Source: Microbacteriaceae bacterium
Lineage (GTDB): Bacteria; Actinomycetota; Actinomycetes; Actinomycetales; Microbacteriaceae
Assembly (NCBI GenBank): GCA_947452675.1
Contig: CANGDL010000007.1
Coordinates: 1 to 64,000 of the forward strand
Direction: 5' to 3'
DNA: 64,000 bases
Shown in pieces: positions 58,469-64,000 of the stretch. The position numbers and the translations under genes were made by a program. Position 1 is the first letter of the stretch. Each line of letters begins with the position of its first letter. Below the pieces are notes generated by a model. It was not told the origin of the DNA and did no database searches. It saw nothing but the letters and a program-made list of their open reading frames with translations.

Positions 58469-59776
58469 GTGAACGAATCCTTGCTCTACATCCTTGGAAT
58501 CCTGATTGTTGCCCTAGGCATCGGGTTTTCGATTGGTTGGCATGAGCTCGGCCACCTGATTCCAGCCAAACTCTTTGGTGTGAAGGTTCCGAAATACATG
58601 ATTGGCTTCGGACCGACCATTTTTTCAAAGCGCATTGGCGAAACCGAATACGGTCTGAAGTTGATTCCGCTTGGTGGCTACATCGCGATGATTGGAATGT
58701 ACCCGCCTTCAAAGGGCGGAAAGGAGCCTCAAAAGCGCGGCTTTTTCCAGGATATGATCCGCTCTGCTCGGGTTGCGCATTCCGAATTTGCCGGGCCCGG
58801 CGATCAAAATCGAATGTTCTATCAGCTTGCAATCTGGAAGCGCATGGTCATTATGTTTGGTGGCCCAGCAATGAATTTGATTCTAGGAACCATTTTGCTC
58901 ACCATCACTCTCAGCGGCATCGGGGTAAGTCAGACTTCAACCACCATCAACACGGTTTCACCATGTGTTCCTGTGAGCTTGGAAATGACTTGCGGCCCGA
59001 ACGACCCGGCCTCACCCGCGGCTTTGGCCGGTTTGAAATCTGGAGATAAAATCCTGGCAATCAATGGCGTCGAGATTTCTACCTGGGCTGTGTCAGCCAA
59101 CCTACTAAAAGCTGATGTGCCTAACAACATTGAGGTGCTGAAGGTCGGCGGTAAAAAAATCGACATCCGGCTTACTCCGGTCTCGGCACTAAGACCAGTC
59201 ATCGAAAATGGGGCTATCAAGATCGATGCCAATGGCAAGCAAGTTTTGGCCTCCAAGCCAGTTCTCGGCATTATTTTGGCGAGCGAAACCAGGCCGCTCT
59301 CACTCGGTGAGTCGCTTGCTGCGTCAGGGCAATCAATCGCTCAGGTCGGTCAGATGATCTTTCACCTTCCAGAGCAGGTTGCCTCGGTGGGTCAATCCAC
59401 CTTTGGCAATGCCAAGCGCAAGGCCGATGGTCCTGTTTCGGTTATCGGTATCGGCCAAATAGCCGGCGAAGTTGCAAGCAACTCCAGCGCGACCCTACTC
59501 CAGAAGATTCAAAGCGAGCTTGGAATTTTGGCCTCCTTGAATTTTGCGCTTTTTGCTTTCAACATGTTGCCTCTCCTTCCGCTCGACGGTGGTCATGTCG
59601 CCGGTGGAATTTACGAGGCGATCAAGAAGGGCATCTTCCGAATTCTCAGGAAACCAAACCCTGGCCCAGCAGACACCGCACTGTTGATGCCACTAACTTG
59701 GGTGGTCTTCATCCTCCTCATGGCGATGAGCGCGCTCATAATCATCGCCGACGTGGTCAATCCAATCTCGTTCTAA
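58469..59776 (+). CDS. rseP: Site-2 intramembrane metalloprotease (RseP/Rip1 type)
   Basis: A 435-residue M50 protease. The zinc motif HELGH (25-29) lies in the first membrane helix and the second metal motif LLPLDGGHV in a late helix. One PDZ domain sits between them (about 170-240, ASPAALAGLKSGDKILAING). Homologues cleave membrane-bound anti-sigma factors; the target here is unknown. The start is GTG. Confidence 0.94.
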   Translation: MNESLLYILGILIVALGIGFSIGWHELGHLIPAKLFGVKVPKYMIGFGPTIFSKRIGETEYGLKLIPLGGYIAMIGMYPPSKGGKEPQKRGFFQDMIRSARVAHSEFAGPGDQNRMFYQLAIWKRMVIMFGGPAMNLILGTILLTITLSGIGVSQTSTTINTVSPCVPVSLEMTCGPNDPASPAALAGLKSGDKILAINGVEISTWAVSANLLKADVPNNIEVLKVGGKKIDIRLTPVSALRPVIENGAIKIDANGKQVLASKPVLGIILASETRPLSLGESLAASGQSIAQVGQMIFHLPEQVASVGQSTFGNAKRKADGPVSVIGIGQIAGEVASNSSATLLQKIQSELGILASLNFALFAFNMLPLLPLDGGHVAGGIYEAIKKGIFRILRKPNPGPADTALLMPLTWVVFILLMAMSALIIIADVVNPISF

Positions 59777-59843
59777 GCGGAATGCCAGAGCCTATCAATC
59801 GCTTTAGGATTGTTGAACAGCAAATCGAAAGAGGGCGACTCCA

Positions 59844-61001
59844 GTGGCTGCAGTGAACTTAGGTCTACCAAAGACACCACCTCCAACCCTTGCGCCTCGA
59901 CGCAAGTCTCGCCAGATTATGGTCGGCAAGGTTGCGGTGGGCGGAGACGCTCCGGTGTCAGTGCAATCTATGTGCACGACTAAAACCACTGATGTGAACG
60001 CCACACTTCAGCAGATCGCCGAACTGACGGCATCTGGTTGCGACATCGTTCGCGTAGCCGTGCCAACCGAAGAAGATGCTGATCGTCTTCAGCTGATCGC
60101 TCGAAAGTCCCAAATTCCCGTGATTGCAGACATTCACTTTCAGCCAAAGTATGTTTTCGCGGCCATCGATGCCGGCTGCGGCGCGGTCCGCGTCAACCCC
60201 GGCAACATCCGTCAGTTCGACGACAAGGTCGGCGAAATTGCCAGGGCCGCAAAGGATGCGGGAGTCTCGATTCGAATCGGTGTAAACGCCGGTTCTTTGG
60301 ACCCACGTCTACTTCAGAAATATGGCAAAGCCACCGCTGAGGCGCTTGTTGAGTCGGCCGTTTGGGAAGCATCTCTTTTTGAAGAACACGACTTCCATGA
60401 CTTTAAGATTTCGGTCAAGCACAACGACCCCGTCGTTATGGTCAAGGCCTACGAGATGCTCGCAGAGCGAGGTGACTGGCCACTTCACCTCGGTGTAACC
60501 GAGGCAGGCCCTGCATTCCAAGGAACTATCAAGTCATCTGTCGCTTTTGGAGCATTGCTTTCGAAGGGAATTGGTGACACCATCCGTGTTTCACTTTCGG
60601 CACCCCCTGTGGAAGAAATCAAGGTTGGTTCACAGATTCTTGAATCACTAAACCTTCGCCCGCGCAAGCTCGAAATTGTCAGCTGCCCGAGCTGTGGACG
60701 TGCACAGGTTGATGTTTACCAGCTGGCTAATGACGTTACTGCGGGCCTAGAGAAGTTGACCGTGCCATTGCGTGTTGCCGTGATGGGCTGTGTCGTGAAC
60801 GGCCCTGGCGAGGCGCGCGAGGCTGACCTCGGCGTGGCCTCGGGCAATGGCAAGGGTCAGATTTTTGTGAAGGGCGAGGTCATTAAGACTGTGCCCGAGA
60901 GCGAAATCGTGGCAACTCTAATTGAAGAAGCAAACCGTTTGGCAGCTGAAATGGACCCGACTCTAGTTGGTAGCCCACAGGTGGTCGTCGCTCAGAAGTA
61001 G
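59844..61001 (+). CDS. ispG: 4-hydroxy-3-methylbut-2-enyl diphosphate synthase
   Basis: A 385-residue iron-sulfur enzyme of the MEP pathway. The cluster ligands are C281 and C284 (SCPSCGR), C316 ([11 protein letters not shown]) and a nearby Glu. The N-terminal TIM barrel has [12 protein letters not shown] and [13 protein letters not shown] start. It ends 9 bases before proS. Confidence 0.97.
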   Translation: MAAVNLGLPKTPPPTLAPRRKSRQIMVGKVAVGGDAPVSVQSMCTTKTTDVNATLQQIAELTASGCDIVRVAVPTEEDADRLQLIARKSQIPVIADIHFQPKYVFAAIDAGCGAVRVNPGNIRQFDDKVGEIARAAKDAGVSIRIGVNAGSLDPRLLQKYGKATAEALVESAVWEASLFEEHDFHDFKISVKHNDPVVMVKAYEMLAERGDWPLHLGVTEAGPAFQGTIKSSVAFGALLSKGIGDTIRVSLSAPPVEEIKVGSQILESLNLRPRKLEIVSCPSCGRAQVDVYQLANDVTAGLEKLTVPLRVAVMGCVVNGPGEAREADLGVASGNGKGQIFVKGEVIKTVPESEIVATLIEEANRLAAEMDPTLVGSPQVVVAQK

Positions 61002-61010
61002 AATGGCATC

Positions 61011-62774
61011 ATGCCAATCCGCTTATCAAACCTGTTCCTACGCACGCTCCGCGAAGATCCAAACGAGGCCGAGGTCGAAAGCCACAAGCTCTTGCTTCGA
61101 GCTGGCTACATCCGCCGTGCTGGGGCAGGTCTCTACACCTGGCTTCCTCTAGGTTTGGCTGTGAAAGCAAAGATCGAACAGGTCGTTCGCGAAGAGATGG
61201 CCACCGCGGGTGCCCAAGAAGTCTTCTTTCCTGCGCTTTTGCCACGTGAACCTTTCGAGGCCACTGGTCGTTGGACAGAATATGGCGATAACCTATTCCG
61301 TCTCCAGGACCGCAAAAAGGCAGACTATTTGCTTGCGCCAACGCATGAGGAGATGTTCACACTCCTGGTGAAGGATCTTTATTCTTCTTACAAGGACCTG
61401 CCGGTTGCCCTGTATCAGATCCAGAACAAGTACCGAGATGAGGCTCGCCCTCGCGCAGGTCTACTGCGTGGACGTGAGTTCGTGATGAAAGACGCCTACA
61501 GCTTCGATGTCACGGATGAGGGTCTCGCCAACGCCTATCAAGCTCAGCGTGATGCCTACGAGCGCATTTTTACCCGATTGGGAGTCGACTACGTAATCGT
61601 AAAGGCAGACGCTGGTGCGATGGGCGGTTCGGCTTCCGAGGAATTCCTATCACCAAGTCCAATCGGTGAAGATACTTTCGTGCGCTCCCCGGGTGGCTAC
61701 GCAGCCAACGTTGAAGCCGTAACCACCGTTGCGCCACCAAAGATTTCGATCGAAGGCCAGGCTGCCGCCGACATTCTCGTGACCCCACAGTGCTCGAACA
61801 TCAAGCGCATCGTTGCCTGGGCTAACGAAAACGTCAAGCGCGAAGATGGCCAACAGTGGACCGCGGCACACACCCTTAAGAACAACGTGATGGCGCTGGT
61901 TTCACCAGAGGGAAAGCGCGAGCTCGTCATCGTGGGTCTACCTGGTGACCGTGAAGTCGATGTAAAGCGTGCCGAGGCGGCATTCTCACCTAATGAAATC
62001 GAGCAGGCGAACGACGAAGACTTCGCCAAGCACCCCGAGCTCATCAAGGGTTACATCGGTCCGGTCAAGGATGGCAAGGCCATGCTCGGTCTCGCGGGCA
62101 CCAGTAAGATCCGCTATCTTCTTGACCCTCGCATTGTTGAGGGTTCAGCTTGGCTTACCGGTGCAAACGTTTCTGAGCAGCACGTGTTCGGTCTAGTTGC
62201 AGGCCGCGATTTCACCGCGGACGGCGTGGTCGACATCGCCGAGGTTCGCGTTGGAGACGAAGCCCCAGACGGTTCAGGACCCTTAGAACTTGCACGTGGC
62301 ATCGAAATCGGCCACGTATTCCAACTGGGCCGCAAATACGCGGAAGCCCTAGACCTTAAGGTGCTCGACGAGAACGGCAAACTGGTCACCGTGACTATGG
62401 GTTCATACGGCATCGGAATCACCCGCATGATTGCGGTTTTGGCCGAAGCCAACCACGACGGCAAGGGTTTGATTTGGCCTGAAGCGGTCTCACCTGCCGA
62501 CATCTACATCGTGGCTGCGGGCAAGGATGAAGTTGTTTACGAAACTGCTGAGAAGCTAGCGCTCGAGCTAGAAGCAAAGGGTAAGACCATCATCCTGGAT
62601 GACCGCCAAAAAGTCAGCCCCGGCGTCAAGTTTGGTGATGCCGAGCTTATCGGTGTGCCGAATATCGTCATCGTTGGCAAGGGGCTTGAACAGGGTGAAG
62701 TCGACTTGTGGGATCGCCGCTCTGGTGAGCGACGTCCAGTCAAGGTAGAATCGGCTCTGGCTGAATTGCTTTAA
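61011..62774 (+). CDS. proS: Prolyl-tRNA synthetase, bacterial type
   Basis: A 587-residue class II synthetase. Class II motif 1 ([14 protein letters not shown]), motif 2 ([21 protein letters not shown]) and motif 3 ([16 protein letters not shown]) are in order. An editing (INS) domain lies between motifs 2 and 3 (about 225-400), and an anticodon-binding domain at the C-terminus. ATG start with no clear ribosome site. Confidence 0.97.
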   Translation: MPIRLSNLFLRTLREDPNEAEVESHKLLLRAGYIRRAGAGLYTWLPLGLAVKAKIEQVVREEMATAGAQEVFFPALLPREPFEATGRWTEYGDNLFRLQDRKKADYLLAPTHEEMFTLLVKDLYSSYKDLPVALYQIQNKYRDEARPRAGLLRGREFVMKDAYSFDVTDEGLANAYQAQRDAYERIFTRLGVDYVIVKADAGAMGGSASEEFLSPSPIGEDTFVRSPGGYAANVEAVTTVAPPKISIEGQAAADILVTPQCSNIKRIVAWANENVKREDGQQWTAAHTLKNNVMALVSPEGKRELVIVGLPGDREVDVKRAEAAFSPNEIEQANDEDFAKHPELIKGYIGPVKDGKAMLGLAGTSKIRYLLDPRIVEGSAWLTGANVSEQHVFGLVAGRDFTADGVVDIAEVRVGDEAPDGSGPLELARGIEIGHVFQLGRKYAEALDLKVLDENGKLVTVTMGSYGIGITRMIAVLAEANHDGKGLIWPEAVSPADIYIVAAGKDEVVYETAEKLALELEAKGKTIILDDRQKVSPGVKFGDAELIGVPNIVIVGKGLEQGEVDLWDRRSGERRPVKVESALAELL

Positions 62775-62836
62775 ACCTTTGCGGTTTCGCAGCTTTTCAC
62801 TAAATTGACAACTAACTAGCGGCCTGGAGGCATTTC

Positions 62837-63814
62837 ATGGACATCGACCTGAGCGTACTTAAGTTCATCGAGCGAGAGAAAGAAATTCCTTTTGGCGAGC
62901 TCGTTTCAATCATCGAGGCCGCGATTCTTGCCGCCTACCAGAAGCACGTGGGCAACTCTGACCCTGCTCGTGCAGAGTTAAGTAAGTCCACTGGCCACGT
63001 CAACATTTTCGCTCCGATCCTGGATGCAGATGGCGTAAAGACTGGCGAGACAGAAGTTACTCCTGAAAACTTTGGTCGCGTTGCCGCTGCCGCTGCGAAG
63101 CAGGTCATTTTCAATCGCCTGCGCGAGATCAACGACGAAAGCCTGTTCGGTGAATTCTCTGGCAAGGAAGGCGACATTGTCGCCGGTACCATCCAGCAGG
63201 GTCAGAAGTCATACATGGTCTATGTAAACCTCGGTACCATCGAGGCCATCATGCCTCCAGAAGAGCAGGTTCCGGGTGAGGACTACTCGCACGGCAAGCG
63301 CATCCGCGTTTTCGTAACCGCTGTAAACCGTGGCACCAAGGGGCCGCAGGTCACCGTTTCTCGAACCCACCCATCTTTGGTTCGCAAGTTGTTTGCGATG
63401 GAAGTCCCTGAAATCGCAAGCGGCGTCGTCGAGATCGTTTCACTCGCTCGCGAGGCGGGCCACCGCACCAAGATTGCAGTTCGCGCACACGAAGCCGGTG
63501 TTAACGCCAAGGGCTCTTGCATCGGCGAGCTGGGTCAGCGTGTTCGTGCGGTCCAAACCGAACTGAATGACGAGAAGATCGACATCGTTGACTACAGCGA
63601 TGACCTGCCGACCTACGTAGCACAGGCCCTTTCGCCTGCCAAGGTATCGAGTTCATACATGCTTGATGCGGCCACCAAATCGGTTCGAGTTTTGGTTCCA
63701 GACTTCCAGCTCTCACTTGCCATCGGCAAGGAAGGCCAGAATGCGCGGCTAGCCGCAAAGCTAACTGGGGCGAAGATTGATATTCAGCCTGACAGCATCT
63801 TGGATGGCGACTAG
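62837..63814 (+). CDS. nusA: Transcription factor NusA
   Basis: A 325-residue RNA-polymerase-binding pausing and antitermination factor. The N-terminal domain is followed by an S1 domain (about 112-180, GDIVAGTIQQGQ) and two KH domains (CIGELGQRVRAVQTEL and LAIGKEGQNARLAAKL). The acidic C-terminal repeats of proteobacteria are absent, as usual in actinobacteria. GGAGG lies 6 bases before the ATG. rimP, usually just upstream, is not present in the 62-base gap to proS. Confidence 0.97.
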   Translation: MDIDLSVLKFIEREKEIPFGELVSIIEAAILAAYQKHVGNSDPARAELSKSTGHVNIFAPILDADGVKTGETEVTPENFGRVAAAAAKQVIFNRLREINDESLFGEFSGKEGDIVAGTIQQGQKSYMVYVNLGTIEAIMPPEEQVPGEDYSHGKRIRVFVTAVNRGTKGPQVTVSRTHPSLVRKLFAMEVPEIASGVVEIVSLAREAGHRTKIAVRAHEAGVNAKGSCIGELGQRVRAVQTELNDEKIDIVDYSDDLPTYVAQALSPAKVSSSYMLDAATKSVRVLVPDFQLSLAIGKEGQNARLAAKLTGAKIDIQPDSILDGD

Positions 63815-63845
63815 GCTCTAGCCCTTTCAATTTCTAGGGGTTAGA

Positions 63846-64000
63846 ATGGAACGAACTTGTGTTGGTTGTCGCCAGCAATCCGACCGTGCAAATCTCTTGC
63901 GCATCGTTGAAGAATCAATGATCTTGATTCTCGATGAGCGAAAGTCGTTGCCCGGGAGGGGAGCCTGGATTCACCCAGCACAGGAATGTTTAGAGTTAGC
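63846..64000 (+). CDS. YlxR (DUF448) family protein, 5' part
   Basis: The first 51 codons of a frame that runs off the window. MERTCVGCRQQSDRANLLRI and LPGRGAWIHP are diagnostic of YlxR/DUF448, a small RNA-binding or RnpM-type protein normally encoded between nusA and infB. AGGGG precedes the ATG by 7 bases. It was found directly in the sequence at the window edge. Confidence 0.93.
   Translation, partial: MERTCVGCRQQSDRANLLRIVEESMILILDERKSLPGRGAWIHPAQECLEL

Overview
The window looks like a compact, moderate-GC (roughly 50-55% by eye) actinobacterial chromosome. The gene neighbourhoods follow the order known from Mycobacterium (adnA-adnB-nudC-uvrD2; argS-lysA-hom-thrC-thrB-rho-prfA-prmC-sua5-wecA-atpI-atpBEFHAGDC; dxr-rip1-ispG, proS, nusA). 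Short intergenic gaps, many overlapping start/stop codons, frequent GTG/TTG starts and the protein sequences suggest Microbacteriaceae, probably a small-genome freshwater 'Luna' lineage (Rhodoluna/Aquiluna-like). That taxonomic placement is inference. There is no insertion sequence, prophage, CRISPR array or integron, and no gene-free stretch longer than about 300 bases.

1-17.6 kb: the 3' end of a ferritin-like protein gene, a small membrane protein and a DUF3107 protein; the AdnA/AdnB helicase-nuclease pair for double-strand-break resection; a kinase-fold protein that has lost its catalytic residues; NudC; a short UvrD2-type helicase; an orphan ThiF/TOMM-type protein; a DUF2342 'metalloprotease'; a PDZ-Lon (S16) membrane protease; and a UPF0182 membrane protein. 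17.6-24.3 kb: initiator tRNA-Met with a strong terminator, a secreted Pro/Lys/Ala-rich protein with a PKD-like domain, an HtrA protease, DUF3039, murI, rph, rdgB, DedA, tRNA-Arg(CCG) and a GH32/43/68-like glycosidase.

24.4-44.1 kb: argS, then the lysine/threonine genes lysA-hom-thrC-thrB, rho, prfA, prmC, tsaC, wecA and the complete F1Fo ATP synthase operon. atpB appears to start at CTG, and small RNA hairpins lie just before atpE and atpA. 44.1-46.9 kb: a small membrane protein, PduO-type cobalamin adenosyltransferase, YaaA, and two alkylation-repair enzymes (tag, ogt).

46.9-57.3 kb is the main accessory block. It is a putrescine uptake and degradation locus: a class III aminotransferase, an Lrp/AsnC regulator, gamma-aminobutyraldehyde dehydrogenase, a PotD/A/B/C ABC transporter with a Tat-lipoprotein binding protein, and GABA transaminase. 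Together they would import putrescine and convert it through 4-aminobutanal and GABA to succinate semialdehyde. The regulator and the dehydrogenase are divergent, and two palindromes lie between them about four helical turns apart. A solitary EccC/FtsK-like ATPase with no visible type VII secretion partners sits inside this block. 57.3-64 kb returns to housekeeping genes: dxr, rseP/rip1, ispG, proS, nusA and the start of ylxR.

The best candidates for follow-up are the atpB CTG start, the orphan EccC-like ATPase in the polyamine locus, the tandem Lrp-type palindromes, the predicted pseudokinase with an acidic tail, and the tRNA-Arg/dedA junction. None of these amounts to a clearly new multi-gene system; I see no defence island or biosynthetic cluster.
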